Positions 11,991 through 21,555 are shown, counted from the first letter of the stretch. The stretch is DNA of 48,584 bases from Actinomycetes bacterium (GCA_021819205.1 JAKARV010000017.1:1-48584); one strand, 5' to 3'. Made by a program: numbers and translations. Notes: generated by a model from the letters alone, not told the origin.

Positions 11991-12044
11991 GGCACGGCCT
12001 CAAGCTGTGCCCAGGACCTCCCTACTTGGGGGGTCTTTTTATTT
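11990..12044 (+). terminator. ilvBNC transcription attenuator
   Basis: Two hairpins follow the leader peptide. The first pairs GGGCACGGC (11990-11998) with GCTGTGCCC (12004-12012), with one G-U pair and a 5-nt loop. The second pairs GACCTCCC (12015-12022) with GGGGGGTC (12028-12035), with one G-U pair and a TACTT loop, followed by TTTTTATTT: a strong intrinsic terminator. An alternative pairing of GGCCT (11996-12000) with AGGACC (12013-12018, one bulged A) would break both hairpins and could act as antiterminator when a ribosome stalls in the leader. Confidence 0.85.
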
Positions 12045-12186
12045 ACCGCCGCAGCTGGCTGCGGCATCGCTGGGACTACGATCGGCGAGGGTGGCCCGAC
12101 ACGGCGCTAGCTGCCTGATCGGCGGCGCGGATGTTGGTTGCGGGCGTTCCTGCGGGAGGCGTCCACCGGGGAAGCGAGGAGAAGAG

Positions 12187-13893
12187 ATGAAGCTCACTGG
12201 AGCGCAGGCGCTGATCAAGTCTCTTGAGATGCAGGGGGTGGAGACCATCTTCGGCCTTCCCGGCGGAGCGATACTTCCCGTCTACGATCCGCTCCTCGAC
12301 TCCCCAATCAGGCACATTTTGGTCCGTCACGAGCAGGGGGCCGGCCACGCTGCAGAGGGGTATGCCCAGGCAACCGGGAGGCCGGGCGTTGCCATGGTAA
12401 CGAGCGGTCCTGCAGCGACCAACATCGTCACCGCGATCGCTGACGCCTACGTCGACTCGATTCCGATCGTGGTGATCACCGGGCAAGTGGCCACCTCGTC
12501 AATAGGGAGTGACGCCTTTCAAGAGACCGACACCACCGGTATCACCATGTCGGTTACCAAGCACAACTGGCTGGTGACTTCGGCGAGCGAGATTCCGCGA
12601 GTGGTGGCGGAGGCCTTCCACGTCGCCACGTCCGGGCGACCGGGGCCAGTGCTCATCGACTTTCCCAAGGACGTTGCCAACCAGGTAATGGAGTGGTACT
12701 GGCCAAAGCGCCTCGACCTTCCCGGTTACCAGCCCACCACCAAGGGTCATCCGAAGATGATCGAGCAGGCGGCGGCGATCATTGCCGGAGCCGAGCGCCC
12801 GGTTATCTACGCAGGCGGCGGCGTTATGCGCGCGGGGGTGGCGGGCCAGGTGCTCGAGCTTGCAGAGCGGACCGGGATCCCGGTAGTCACGACGCTGATG
12901 GCGCGGGGCATCATTCCCGACTCCCACCCGCTTGCGCTGGGGATGCCCGGTATGCATGGCTGTTACACCGCGGTTACCGCGCTCCAGCGCGCCGACCTCC
13001 TGATTACGCTGGGAGCACGGTTCGACGACCGGGTTACCGGGAAAGTCGACGGTTTTGCCCCGGTGGCGAAGGTTATCCATATTGATGTCGATCCGGCCGA
13101 AGTCGGGAAGGTCCGGCGTGCGGATATCCCGATCGTCGGAGACCTCCGTTCGGTCCTCCCGGAGCTGATTCGGCGGCTTCCGGCTGAGCAGTTGAGGATC
13201 GCACCCTGGATCGGGGAGATCCGCGGATGGCAGCAGCGTTATCCGCTCTCCTATGAACCGTCGGCATCGGGGCGGCCGATCAAGCCGCAGTACGTGGTGG
13301 AGCGGATCTCGGCCGCGGCTACTCCGGATACCATCCTGGTCTCGGGGGTGGGACAGCACCAGATGTGGGCTTCGCAGTACTTTCGCTTCGAGCGGCCAAA
13401 CGGGTGGATAAACTCCGGCGGGCTCGGTACCATGGGCTTTGCTGTTCCCGCGGCCATCGGGGCCAAGGTGGGGAGACCCGGCTCCACGGTCTGGGTCATC
13501 GATGGCGACGGCTGCTTCCAGATGACGGCCCAAGAGTTGGTAACGGCGTCTGCGGAGCGAATTCCGATCAAGGTGGCGATCCTGAACAACGGGTATCTGG
13601 GCATGGTGCGGCAGTGGCAAGAGATGTTTTACGAGGAGCGGTATTCGGAGGTTTACCTCTCGCCCGACCTGCCTGACTACGTCAAGTGGGCGGAGGCGAT
13701 GGGTGGTGTCGGGTTCCGGGTAGAGGAAGAGAGCGAGGTCGATCCGGTGATCGAGAAGGCGAACCAGATCCACGACCGTCCGGTGGTTATCGACTTCCGC
13801 GTCGACACCTTCGAGAAGGTGTACCCGATGGTCCCGGCGGGGTCGACCAACGATGAGATCGTGCTCCCTCCCCATCAGCGGGGCGAGCGATGA
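12187..13893 (+). CDS. ilvB: Acetolactate synthase large (catalytic) subunit
   Basis: This ThDP enzyme condenses two pyruvates to acetolactate, or pyruvate plus 2-oxobutyrate to acetohydroxybutyrate. The 568-aa protein shows [12 protein letters not shown], the catalytic Glu in [14 protein letters not shown], the FAD-domain segment [11 protein letters not shown], and the ThDP motif running from GDGCFQM to [15 protein letters not shown] 12187 is preceded by GAGGAGAAGAG and gives the family start MKLTGAQAL. The frame is open further upstream to 11983, but that part crosses the attenuator terminator and has no family similarity. The end overlaps ilvN by 4 bp. Confidence 0.97.
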   Translation: MKLTGAQALIKSLEMQGVETIFGLPGGAILPVYDPLLDSPIRHILVRHEQGAGHAAEGYAQATGRPGVAMVTSGPAATNIVTAIADAYVDSIPIVVITGQVATSSIGSDAFQETDTTGITMSVTKHNWLVTSASEIPRVVAEAFHVATSGRPGPVLIDFPKDVANQVMEWYWPKRLDLPGYQPTTKGHPKMIEQAAAIIAGAERPVIYAGGGVMRAGVAGQVLELAERTGIPVVTTLMARGIIPDSHPLALGMPGMHGCYTAVTALQRADLLITLGARFDDRVTGKVDGFAPVAKVIHIDVDPAEVGKVRRADIPIVGDLRSVLPELIRRLPAEQLRIAPWIGEIRGWQQRYPLSYEPSASGRPIKPQYVVERISAAATPDTILVSGVGQHQMWASQYFRFERPNGWINSGGLGTMGFAVPAAIGAKVGRPGSTVWVIDGDGCFQMTAQELVTASAERIPIKVAILNNGYLGMVRQWQEMFYEERYSEVYLSPDLPDYVKWAEAMGGVGFRVEEESEVDPVIEKANQIHDRPVVIDFRVDTFEKVYPMVPAGSTNDEIVLPPHQRGER

Positions 13894-14459
13894 CCGACCG
13901 TTCCAATTTGGTCCCTATTGGGGGTATACGCACCCCGGTCGAGGGACGCCACCACATTCTCAGCGTCCTGGTAGAGAATCGGGCGGGCGTGCTGGCCCGC
14001 GTGGCTCTGCTCTTCTCGAGGCGCGGCTACAACATCTACTCGCTGGCGGTGGCTCCGACCGACGACGAGCGTTTTAGCCGGCTGACCATGGTGGTTGATG
14101 TGGAGACCGCCTCGCTGGAGCAGATTACCAAACAGCTTCATAAGCTGATCAACGTGATCAAGATCTCCGAAGTCGACCCGAGCCAGGCGGTCGAGTACGA
14201 GTGCATGCTGGCTACGGTGGCGGCCGAGGGCCACAACCGGGCCAAGGTGATGGAGCTGGTCGAGCTGTACGACGGAGAGATCGTCGACGTCGGAGTAGAT
14301 CAGCTGACGCTGATGTTCGCGCTCCCGCCTGGACGCCTGGACGACGTCGAGGCGTTCCTGGCGGAGTTCGGTCTGGTGGAGCTCCAGCGGACGGGTAGGA
14401 TTGCCCTCGGCAAGCTTCCGAAGCCGGTGCGCAGGACCAAGAGAGGGAAGGTCTCATAG
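13890..14459 (+). CDS. ilvN: Acetolactate synthase small (regulatory) subunit
   Basis: IlvN activates IlvB and confers feedback inhibition by valine. The N-terminal ACT domain (about residues 22-95) opens with [18 protein letters not shown] and contains [13 protein letters not shown], the valine-site region. A second ACT-like domain covers the rest, with [18 protein letters not shown]. At 189 aa it is slightly longer than the E. coli type and typical of Actinobacteria. The ATG lies in the ilvB stop overlap, and ilvC starts 3 bp after the stop. Confidence 0.95.
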   Translation: MTDRSNLVPIGGIRTPVEGRHHILSVLVENRAGVLARVALLFSRRGYNIYSLAVAPTDDERFSRLTMVVDVETASLEQITKQLHKLINVIKISEVDPSQAVEYECMLATVAAEGHNRAKVMELVELYDGEIVDVGVDQLTLMFALPPGRLDDVEAFLAEFGLVELQRTGRIALGKLPKPVRRTKRGKVS

Positions 14460-14462
14460 AAG

Positions 14463-15485
14463 ATGGCAAAGATGTACTACGACGCTGACGCGCAGCCGGA
14501 GTTGATTTCGGCGACGAAGGTCGCGGTGATCGGTTACGGTTCGCAGGGGCACGCCCACGCTCTGAACTTGGCCGACTCTGGGGTCGAGGTTCGGGTGGCG
14601 CTGCGGGACGGGTCTTCGTCCGCGAAAAAGGCGGAGGCCAGCGGGCTCCAGGTTATGCCGGTCCCAGAGGCTACGGCGTGGGCTGACATGGTGATGTTCC
14701 TGGCCCCCGACACCTCGCAGCGGGAGATCTACGAGACCCAGGTGAAGCCGAACCTCACTCCCGGGATGACCTTGGCGTTCGCCCACGGTTTCAACATCCG
14801 CTACGAGCAGATCGTTCCCGAGTCCGAGGTGAACGTGATCATGATCGCCCCCAAGGGGCCGGGCCATCTTTTGCGGAGAACCTACGAAGAAGGAGGAGGG
14901 ATCCCCTCGTTGATCGCCGTAGGGCAGGATGCCACCGACAATGCACACGATCTCGCGCTCTCCTACGCCTGGGCAATAGGTTCGACCAAGGCCGGCGTGC
15001 TCGACACCACCTTTGCCGAGGAGACCGAGACCGATCTCTTCGGTGAGCAGGTGGTGCTGTGCGGAGGACTGAGCCAGCTGGTCTTGGCCGGGTTCAAGAC
15101 GCTGGTCGAGGCGGGTTACCAGCCGGAGTCGGCCTACTTCGAGTGTTTGCACGAACTCAAGCTCATCGTGGACCTCCTCTACGAGCACGGCCTTTCGGGA
15201 ATGTGGTTCTCGGTATCTGAGACCGCAGAGTATGGTGGGTTGACGCGGGGGCCGCGGATCATCACCGATGAGTCGATGGCGGAGATGAGACGGGTCCTTG
15301 GCGAAATCAAGGATGGCAGCTTCGCTCGTGAGCTGGTCTCGGAGATCGAGTCGGGAAGACCCAAGTTTAATCGGCTCCGAGACGAGGCGAAGGCGGAGCA
15401 GATCGAGGCGGTAGGAGCTCGGCTTCGCTCGATGATGCCGTTCCTTGGCCACGGCAAGGGGCTTTCGGAGGTATCAGGCGGCTAG
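14463..15485 (+). CDS. ilvC: Ketol-acid reductoisomerase (class I)
   Basis: IlvC isomerises and reduces acetolactate and acetohydroxybutyrate. The Rossmann motif [13 protein letters not shown] is at about residues 21-33. The following loop [11 protein letters not shown] has the Arg and Ser residues that bind the NADPH 2'-phosphate, so NADPH is the likely cofactor. The metal and substrate region is represented by [12 protein letters not shown] and [14 protein letters not shown]. The 340-aa length is that of the short class I form. The last 41 bp overlap the TTG start proposed for the next membrane-protein gene. Confidence 0.97.
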   Translation: MAKMYYDADAQPELISATKVAVIGYGSQGHAHALNLADSGVEVRVALRDGSSSAKKAEASGLQVMPVPEATAWADMVMFLAPDTSQREIYETQVKPNLTPGMTLAFAHGFNIRYEQIVPESEVNVIMIAPKGPGHLLRRTYEEGGGIPSLIAVGQDATDNAHDLALSYAWAIGSTKAGVLDTTFAEETETDLFGEQVVLCGGLSQLVLAGFKTLVEAGYQPESAYFECLHELKLIVDLLYEHGLSGMWFSVSETAEYGGLTRGPRIITDESMAEMRRVLGEIKDGSFARELVSEIESGRPKFNRLRDEAKAEQIEAVGARLRSMMPFLGHGKGLSEVSGG

Positions 15486-16602
15486 CCGCTCCGGCGTCCG
15501 GTGGCAAGCCGTCATATGGGCGCTTGCCGCCTTCGTTGCCGGCCTCGCCGTTCTGCGGCATCAGCTGGTGCTCCCCGCTGGCCGGACGCCGGCTGACTCG
15601 GGGGAGATCGCGTTCTCTATGGTGGGGTTGGCGTGCGGGGTTGGCGTGCTCTTGCGGCGGCGTTGGCGTTTTGGTTGGCGCGGTGTTGCGGCGGCTGCAC
15701 TCGCCGGTATCGCAGTTGGAATGCGCTCTGGCTGGCAAGGTGTTGCCCAACTGGAGGGGATGGCGCTAGTGGGGCTGGCGAGCGGTGTTCTCGTTGTGGC
15801 GGAGTGCCGTCGACCCCGGGTGCCTTTTGTCGTTCCGTTCGCGGTGGCGGGCGTAGAGCTGGTGGCTCTTACCCCGTACGGGAGGGCGTTTGTCGGGATT
15901 CCGGAGGCGCTCGCCGTAGCGTTTGCCGCGATGGCGGCGACGCTGTTGTCGGCGCGAACGCAGCGCCACCTCTGGGGCCGGAGATGGGGGATTGCGCTGT
16001 TGCTCCGGTCTCCTGGGGCTGCTCTGGGGCTGCTTCCCATACTTCGCGCTCCTGCTTCGCGGCTGGCGGCGGAGGCTGCTCTCGCCGGTTCGGTCCTGCT
16101 GGGGGCAAAGGCTCTGATCGGCGGCGATCCCGCCGGTGCTGCGGTGGCCGCCGGGTCGCTGGGGCTGTTCTCCGCCTCCCTGGCCGCCGGAGCCAGCTCG
16201 GCGGCTGCACTCGCCGAATCGTTTCTCCCGGTCGCGCGGGGCTACGTGCTGCGGAGAGGGTCGATTCCGGTGGCTGGGGTAGCGGCTGCGGTGTTTGCGC
16301 TTTGGCTCTGGTTAAGCAACTCCTTCTCGCTGATCGAGGTGATGGTGATCGCCGTTGGCCTTGGGGTCGCCACCGCCGGTTGCGGGGCCGTGCTCTGTTC
16401 GCTAGCTGGCGACCTTCTGGCTCGCCCGGTGGCTGGGGTAGCGGCCGTGGCGTTGCCGCTACTCGCGCTGGCGCCATTCGTTCAGCTGAATAACGCGGGC
16501 TTTGGCCCCTTTGCAACGGCGTACGCAGTTGGCGGGTCTTCCTTTGCAGTCCTGGTTGGACTTTCCGGGGTGGCGATCGCCCGGTGGTGGCGGGGCACGT
16601 GA
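15445..16602 (+). CDS. Polytopic membrane protein of unknown function, 385 aa
   Basis: I do not recognise a family. The sequence is dominated by Ala/Gly/Leu/Val hydrophobic stretches, and I count about 12 possible membrane helices between residues 20 and 380, joined by short loops with Arg clusters ([32 protein letters not shown]). No charged catalytic motif is seen. TTG 15445 overlaps ilvC by 41 bp but keeps the first helix intact; the next in-frame candidate, GTG 15568, would cut into it. The stop forms GTGA with the start of the next gene, which encodes an ABC-ATPase-like protein, so the pair may form a transporter-like complex. Low complexity makes the exact helix count uncertain. Confidence 0.7.
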   Translation: MATARGFRRYQAASRSGVRWQAVIWALAAFVAGLAVLRHQLVLPAGRTPADSGEIAFSMVGLACGVGVLLRRRWRFGWRGVAAAALAGIAVGMRSGWQGVAQLEGMALVGLASGVLVVAECRRPRVPFVVPFAVAGVELVALTPYGRAFVGIPEALAVAFAAMAATLLSARTQRHLWGRRWGIALLLRSPGAALGLLPILRAPASRLAAEAALAGSVLLGAKALIGGDPAGAAVAAGSLGLFSASLAAGASSAAALAESFLPVARGYVLRRGSIPVAGVAAAVFALWLWLSNSFSLIEVMVIAVGLGVATAGCGAVLCSLAGDLLARPVAGVAAVALPLLALAPFVQLNNAGFGPFATAYAVGGSSFAVLVGLSGVAIARWWRGT

Positions 16603-17207
16603 ACCGCGAGGCGTGCGTCGAGGCGTCGGGTGTGCTCGAGTCTTGTGGCAAGCAGCTCGATCTCGGGGCGTTCTCGATACCCCGGGGAAGTTTGGCCGCC
16701 GTAGAGGGAGAGGAGGCTCCTGTTCTCTTCTCCGCCTTTGTCCCTCCGGCCAAGAGCTGCGTAAGAGTCTTTGGCGCAGCGGCCGGCGGAGTGGAGGCGC
16801 GGGCCGTGACCGCGATCGCAACCCGGGATCTGCAACCAGTACCGGGGCTTACTGTTCTTGAGCACGTGCTGCTTGCGGTGCGCCTTGGAGGGCCCAGACG
16901 CGCCGGCAGGGAACTTGACTTTTCTGCGGCGCTGGCCGCGGCCGGAGTTGCGGGACACCGGGAAGCCTTTGCCTCAACTCTCTCTGCCCAGGGACGGTTC
17001 GGACTTTCGTTGGCGATGATGATGGCAAGGCCGGTACCGCTCTGGATAGTTGCCGCCTGGAACGAGGAGATCGGGCCATTGGCGTTGGAGGTGCTGGAGC
17101 GGCACGCGGCCGATGGCAATACGGTGATCGTGGCCGGGTGGAGCGGGCGGTTGCGGCCGGCAATCCGGCTGCTCGCTTCCGGAGGGAGAGTGCAAGCCGT
17201 AACCTGA
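16599..17207 (+). CDS. Degenerate ABC-ATPase-like protein lacking Walker A
   Basis: The 202-aa product follows the order of an ABC nucleotide-binding domain, but the catalytic motifs are altered. FSIPRGSLAAVEGEEAPVLF stands where a strand and the GxxGxGKST loop are expected, and it has no Gly-Lys-Ser/Thr. GLTVLEHVLLAVRLGG matches the segment after the Q-loop. LSAQGRFGLSLAMMMAR matches the LSGGQ signature and helix. PLWIVAAWNEEI replaces the Walker B Asp-Glu, and TVIVAGWSG replaces the H-loop His. It should not hydrolyse ATP. The GTG 16599 start overlaps the membrane gene by 4 bp; GTG 16584 and 16587 are alternatives. A structural or regulatory partner of the membrane protein is the simplest inference. 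Confidence 0.65.
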   Translation: MNREACVEASGVLESCGKQLDLGAFSIPRGSLAAVEGEEAPVLFSAFVPPAKSCVRVFGAAAGGVEARAVTAIATRDLQPVPGLTVLEHVLLAVRLGGPRRAGRELDFSAALAAAGVAGHREAFASTLSAQGRFGLSLAMMMARPVPLWIVAAWNEEIGPLALEVLERHAADGNTVIVAGWSGRLRPAIRLLASGGRVQAVT

Positions 17208-17264
17208 TTGGATCTTTGCCGCCGGTAGCTGCTGGTATCCTGTGATAAACGTGCGGAGGTGGAG

Positions 17265-18560
17265 ATGATGCAGCTGAAGTCGAGGGTGGTGAAGGAGAAG
17301 CCGGAGCTCCGTTCGAGCGGCGGTGGGCGCAAACGGGTCGTAGTGGTCGGGGCCGGTTTTGCCGGACTGAGCGCGGTGGATGCCCTGAAGGACGCTCAAG
17401 TTGATGTGATCCTGGTCGACAGGCACAACTTCTCGACCTTCCAGCCCCTCCTTTACCAGGTCGCCACGGCTGGGCTCAACCCGGGTGACGTGGCCTTCCC
17501 GCTGAGGACGGTGCTTCGGGCGCGCAACCACGCCCGCTTCGAGCAGGGGACTCTTGCCTCCGTCGACGCTGCAAAGCGGTTCATCACCCTGGAGGATGGG
17601 AAGACCATCGACTACGACTACCTAATACTCGGGATCGGAGCGACCGCAAACTACTTCGGCATCAAGGGTGCGAGAGAGCATTCACACGCGATCTACACCC
17701 TTGACGAGGCGATCGATGTTCGCAACCACGTCTTCCACCAGTTCGAGCGGGCGGCCAGCCATGGGGTCCGCGACGGTGGCCTTACCTTCGTGGTGGTCGG
17801 TGGCGGGGCGACCGGGGTGGAGATGGCTGGCGCGGTGGCGGAGCTCGCCCACAAGGCGCTCTACACCGACTACACCACTCTCAACCCGGACGACGTGCGA
17901 GTGGTACTTATCGAGCAGAACTCGCGCCTGCTCGAGGCTTTCCACGAGGATCTATCCGAGTACGCTCGCAGGGAACTCCGAGCCCGGGGGGTCACCGTCC
18001 TCCTCCAAGAGGCGGTTGAGTCGGTCGAGCCGGGCAAGATCGTGTTGAAGAGCGGGCGGGAGATTGAGAATGGGCTGGTGCTATGGGCGGCCGGGGTGGC
18101 GGTTCCCCAGGTCGTTACCCATCTAAACCTTCCAACCGGACGAGGTGGTCGGATCATGGTCGGCGGGGATCTCCGGGTTATCGGCTCCGAGTCAATCTTC
18201 GCAGTCGGCGATGTCGGGCTGGCGGTAAACGATAAGGGTGATCCGCTACCCCAGCTGGCTCAGCCTGCGATCCAGGGGGGCAAGCACGCTGCCCAGCAGA
18301 TCCTTGCCCTTATAGACGGGCGTTCTACCTCTCCTTTCCGCTACCGGGACAAGGGGATCATGGCGACCATCGGCAGGAGGGCGGCGGTCACCGAGATGCC
18401 GGTGGGAATCCGGCTTAACGGTACTTTGGCCTGGCTCGCATGGCTCGGTCTCCACGTTGTAACCCTCTTGGGATCGCGGAACAAGGCCTCGGTAATGCTC
18501 AACTGGATGTGGCACTACATCTCGTGGGGAAAAGGTCCCCGAGTGATCCTGGGGGGCTAA
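17265..18560 (+). CDS. ndh: Type II NADH dehydrogenase (NDH-2)
   Basis: NDH-2 is a single-subunit, non-proton-pumping flavoenzyme that passes electrons from NADH to quinone at the inner face of the membrane. The FAD motif VVVVGAGFAGLSAV is near residue 25, the NADH motif VVVGGGATGVEMAG near 170, and the quinone-site region FQPLLYQVAT and AQPAIQGGKH are present. The C-terminal amphipathic segment (GTLAWLAWLGLHVVTLLG, YISWGKGPR) anchors it to the membrane. GGAGG at 17255-17259 precedes ATG 17265 and ATG 17268. TATCCT at 17236-17241 is a possible -10. Its stop overlaps the stop of a convergent gene by 4 bp. Confidence 0.92.
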   Translation: MMQLKSRVVKEKPELRSSGGGRKRVVVVGAGFAGLSAVDALKDAQVDVILVDRHNFSTFQPLLYQVATAGLNPGDVAFPLRTVLRARNHARFEQGTLASVDAAKRFITLEDGKTIDYDYLILGIGATANYFGIKGAREHSHAIYTLDEAIDVRNHVFHQFERAASHGVRDGGLTFVVVGGGATGVEMAGAVAELAHKALYTDYTTLNPDDVRVVLIEQNSRLLEAFHEDLSEYARRELRARGVTVLLQEAVESVEPGKIVLKSGREIENGLVLWAAGVAVPQVVTHLNLPTGRGGRIMVGGDLRVIGSESIFAVGDVGLAVNDKGDPLPQLAQPAIQGGKHAAQQILALIDGRSTSPFRYRDKGIMATIGRRAAVTEMPVGIRLNGTLAWLAWLGLHVVTLLGSRNKASVMLNWMWHYISWGKGPRVILGG

Positions 18561-19012
18561 CTCTCGGTCGCCAGCTCGGCCACCAGCTGGTCGGCGGCGG
18601 AACGCCGCTTTGCGTAGTCGTGGGCGACGCCGGTGAAGCGCTGCTTGCGTTTCCGGATATCCTCCGACCCGGCGTCTCCCTGGAGCCGGTAGTGGGCGAG
18701 CACCCGCTGCAAGTCGGGAAGGGATGGACCCCTGCCCGCCTCAGCCGCCAGCGCGAGCGCACTGGCGATCACGCCCTCGCGGATGTCGTCGTGGTGCTCT
18801 CCGGCCACCAAGACCAGCGACTCCTCGATCTGGTTGAAGAGGGTGAGAGCGTACCCCTGGTCGGGTCCTGGGCGGCCGAATCCAGTTCCAGATGGGAGTC
18901 GGCGTCCGTGGAGTTCGGATACCCGGCTCTCCACCAGAGCCTCGACTGGCTCGCTCCAGAAGCTTGGCGCCGCCTCCACAAAACTCGTCGATACCTGATC
19001 TGGTTGACTCAC
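18557..19012 (-). CDS. Unknown protein at the end of the leuB-ilvE-cimA operon, 151 aa
   Basis: I do not recognise this protein. It looks soluble and mostly helical, and is rich in Glu, Ala and Arg. Segments such as ALTLFNQIEESLVLVAGEHH and DIRKRKQRFTGVAHDYAKRR suggest a helical bundle with a basic patch, and HHDD could bind metal. The GTG start at 19012 has a good SD (GAGGAGAGG) upstream on the minus strand. It begins 43 bp after cimA with no terminator between them, so it is probably the last gene of the leucine/isoleucine operon. Confidence 0.7.
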   Translation of the reverse strand: MSQPDQVSTSFVEAAPSFWSEPVEALVESRVSELHGRRLPSGTGFGRPGPDQGYALTLFNQIEESLVLVAGEHHDDIREGVIASALALAAEAGRGPSLPDLQRVLAHYRLQGDAGSEDIRKRKQRFTGVAHDYAKRRSAADQLVAELATES

Positions 19013-19055
19013 TAGATCCTCTCCTCAGCTTGTCTGGAACTCCCGCCGCGCTGAC

Positions 19056-20642
19056 TTAAAAAGCTTGCCGACGCTCGCTGGCGCGCAGCAACGCCAGCAC
19101 GAACCCCTCCACCAGCGCTCTAAAGGACGCCTCAATGATGTTAGCCGAGACTCCAGTGGTGGTCCACTCCACCTCGCTGTCGGTGAAGTCGATCAGCACT
19201 CGCACGATCGCGTCGGTGCCCTGGTTGGAGTCGAGAACCCTGACCTTGAAGTCGGTGAGCTTCATATGCTTCAGGTCCGGATACTCGTCGATCAGCGCGG
19301 CTCGGAGCGCCTCGTCGAGGGCGTTGACCGGGCCGTTACCTTCCGCGGTGGCGAGCACCCGCCTCCCGCCGACCGCCAGCTTCACCGTCGCTTCGGTTAG
19401 CGGCGCCGGGGTTGCGTAGCAGTCGGTCATGACCCGGTAAGACTCGATCGCAAAGTAGGTCTGCGCCCATCCGGTGGCGGTGCGCATCAGCAGCTCGAGA
19501 GAGCCATCCGCGGCCTCGAAGTGGTACCCCTGGTGTTCGAGGGTCTTTAGTTCGGAGAGCACTCTGGCCGTGGAGGTATCGTCGAGGGCGATTCCGAGTT
19601 CGGCCGCCTTGATCTGAAGCGTCTGCCTTCCGGCCATCTCGGACACCACAAACCGGGTTCCGTTCCCTACCAGCGCCGGTTCGACGTGCTCGTAGGCGTC
19701 GCGCCGCCGTGAGATCGCGGAGACGTGGAGGCCGGCCTTGTGGGTGAAGGCGGACGCACCGACGTAGGGACTCTGCGGGGAAAGGGGAAGGTTGGTGATC
19801 TCGGCGATGTGCCGCGCGGTGGCCGAGAGCAGTTCGATGTTCTCCGGCGGTATCGTCCGGATCCCGCGCTTAAGGCTCAGCCCGGCGATAACCGGGACCA
19901 GGTTGGCGTTTCCGGTTCGCTCGCCGTAGCCGTTCATACACCCCTGGACCTGCATCGCCCCGTGGTCTACCGAGATCAGCGAGTTGGCCACGGCGCAGCC
20001 GGAGTCATTGTGGAAGTGGACCCCAATCTCCTGGGACAAGGAGGCTCTGACCCTGTCGATGATCGGTCCGACCTCGCCGGGAAGCGTCCCACCGTTGGTG
20101 TCGCATAGGACGATTCGGGATGCTCCTCCGCGCTCGGCCTCCTTGAGCACCGAGAGCGCGAACTCCTCGTTGTTGCGGAAGCCGTCGAAGAAGTGTTCGG
20201 CATCGAGAAAGACCTCCAGGCCGGCTTCGACGAGATAGGTTACGGAGTCGTACGCCATCGCCAGCGCCTCGGCGGTCGATGTCCGCAGTGCGTGGAGGAC
20301 GTGGTAGTCCCACGCCTTGGCCACGATGCAGACGGTTCTTGCCCCACTCCCGATCAAAGCGGCAAGGTTGGGGTCATCCTCGGGCTTGCTATTCGCCCTG
20401 CGGGTGGAGCCGAAGGCTACCAACCGCGAGGTGTGGAGCTTGAGCTGGTGCTGTGCCGCATCGAAGAACGCTTCGTCCTTGGGGTTCGCCCCCGGCCATC
20501 CCCCCTCGATATAGTCGACCCCAAGGATGTCCAGTTGGTGGGCGACCTTGAGCTTGTCATCGACGCTGAGCGAGATCCCCTCCTGCTGGGATCCGTCCCG
20601 AAGAGTGGTGTCGTAGATCTCGACGTGGCCGCTAGGAGACAT
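19056..20642 (-). CDS. cimA: (R)-citramalate synthase
   Basis: CimA condenses pyruvate and acetyl-CoA to citramalate, which LeuCD and LeuB convert to 2-oxobutyrate for isoleucine without threonine dehydratase. The catalytic TIM barrel starts with IYDTTLRDGSQQEG, has the metal-binding HFHNDSGCAVAN and NGYGERTGNANL, and a C-terminal regulatory domain follows from about residue 395. The IEGGWPGANPKDEAFF and HKAGLHVSAI segments match CimA rather than LeuA. At 528 aa it is full length. It starts 11 bp inside the 3' end of ilvE and is co-transcribed with leuB and ilvE, the genes its product needs. Confidence 0.93.
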   Translation of the reverse strand: MSPSGHVEIYDTTLRDGSQQEGISLSVDDKLKVAHQLDILGVDYIEGGWPGANPKDEAFFDAAQHQLKLHTSRLVAFGSTRRANSKPEDDPNLAALIGSGARTVCIVAKAWDYHVLHALRTSTAEALAMAYDSVTYLVEAGLEVFLDAEHFFDGFRNNEEFALSVLKEAERGGASRIVLCDTNGGTLPGEVGPIIDRVRASLSQEIGVHFHNDSGCAVANSLISVDHGAMQVQGCMNGYGERTGNANLVPVIAGLSLKRGIRTIPPENIELLSATARHIAEITNLPLSPQSPYVGASAFTHKAGLHVSAISRRRDAYEHVEPALVGNGTRFVVSEMAGRQTLQIKAAELGIALDDTSTARVLSELKTLEHQGYHFEAADGSLELLMRTATGWAQTYFAIESYRVMTDCYATPAPLTEATVKLAVGGRRVLATAEGNGPVNALDEALRAALIDEYPDLKHMKLTDFKVRVLDSNQGTDAIVRVLIDFTDSEVEWTTTGVSANIIEASFRALVEGFVLALLRASERRQAF

Positions 20643-21555
20643 GCTCTAACCAGTGGGCGTAGCGAGCGTCCTTTCCGTTGACGATGGCAAAGTAGCGGCT
20701 CTGAAGCTCCTGGGTGATCTCTCCGGGCCGGCCGCTCCCGATTTGGCGATCGTCGACCGAACTTACCGGGACGACTTCCGCGGCGGTTCCGGTGATGAAG
20801 ATCTCTTCGGCGAGGTAGAGTTCGCTCCGGATCAAGTTCTCCTGGACTACGGGAACTCCCATCTCTTCAGCCAGGGTAGTGATGGTGTTCCGGGTAATCC
20901 CGGAGAGGGCGCCGGCGGCGTCCGGCGGAGTCACCAGCTTGCCGTTCTTCACCACGAAGAGGTTCTCGCCGGTGCACTCGCTCACGAATCCTTGCGGAGA
21001 AAGCAGGATCGCCTCGTCGTATCCCCCCTTGATCGCCTCGGCCTTGGCCAGGGCGGAGTTGATGTATGCCCCGGTGGTTTTTGAGGCGGGCGGGATCGAG
21101 TTCGGGTCGTGACGCCGCCAGGACGAGATCTTTGCCCTGATCCCATTGGCGATACCCTCGTCGCCAAGGTATGCCCCCCAAGGCCAGGTGGCGATGGCGA
21201 CGTCGATCGCGGAAGTGAGCGGGTTCAGTCCCATCTCGCCGTATCCGGTGAAAGCTACCGGCCTGATGTAGCAGGAGGAGTGGCCGTTGACCTTGACCAC
21301 CTGTTTTGTGGCAGCCACCAGATCGCCAGGCGTGAACGGGATGTCGATCAGCATAATCTTTGCGGAGCTGAAAAGCCGATTTATGTGGTCGGTCAGTCTG
21401 AATACCGCCGGACCCTCAGGCGTCGAGTAGGCACGGATCCCCTCAAAGACCCCGTAGCCGTAGTGCAGGGCGTGCGTGAGCACGTGGACCTTGGCCTCGG
21501 CCCACGGCTTGAGTTCGCCGTTGAACCATATGTACTCCATCTCCTCGATAGCCAT
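20632..21555 (-). CDS. ilvE: Branched-chain amino acid aminotransferase
   Basis: IlvE is a fold-type IV PLP enzyme for the last step to Val, Leu and Ile. The 307-aa form begins with YIWFNGELKPW, has HALHYGYGVFEGIRAY, the PLP lysine at about K159 in SKTTGAYINS, and SECTGENLFVV followed by GITRNTI and the phosphate-binding TGTAAEV. The ATG overlaps the leuB stop by one base, and its stop lies within the start of cimA. Confidence 0.96.
   Translation of the reverse strand: MAIEEMEYIWFNGELKPWAEAKVHVLTHALHYGYGVFEGIRAYSTPEGPAVFRLTDHINRLFSSAKIMLIDIPFTPGDLVAATKQVVKVNGHSSCYIRPVAFTGYGEMGLNPLTSAIDVAIATWPWGAYLGDEGIANGIRAKISSWRRHDPNSIPPASKTTGAYINSALAKAEAIKGGYDEAILLSPQGFVSECTGENLFVVKNGKLVTPPDAAGALSGITRNTITTLAEEMGVPVVQENLIRSELYLAEEIFITGTAAEVVPVSSVDDRQIGSGRPGEITQELQSRYFAIVNGKDARYAHWLEHVS

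Noticed and set aside
11983-12186. N-terminal extension of ilvB in the same frame
   Set aside because: It crosses the attenuator terminator, has no similarity to acetolactate synthases, and a good SD stands before ATG 12187.
11943-12186. T-box riboswitch upstream of ilvB or leuA
   Set aside because: No specifier loop or conserved T-box sequence was seen, and the leader ORFs plus terminators explain both regions.
12499-13875. 458-aa open frame antisense to ilvB
   Set aside because: Same reason: it mirrors the codon structure of ilvB and encodes no recognisable protein.
15633-16493. 286-aa open frame in another frame of the membrane protein gene
   Set aside because: It is rich in Arg, Gly and Cys with no hydrophobic segments; the membrane-protein frame fits the GTGA coupling with the next gene.
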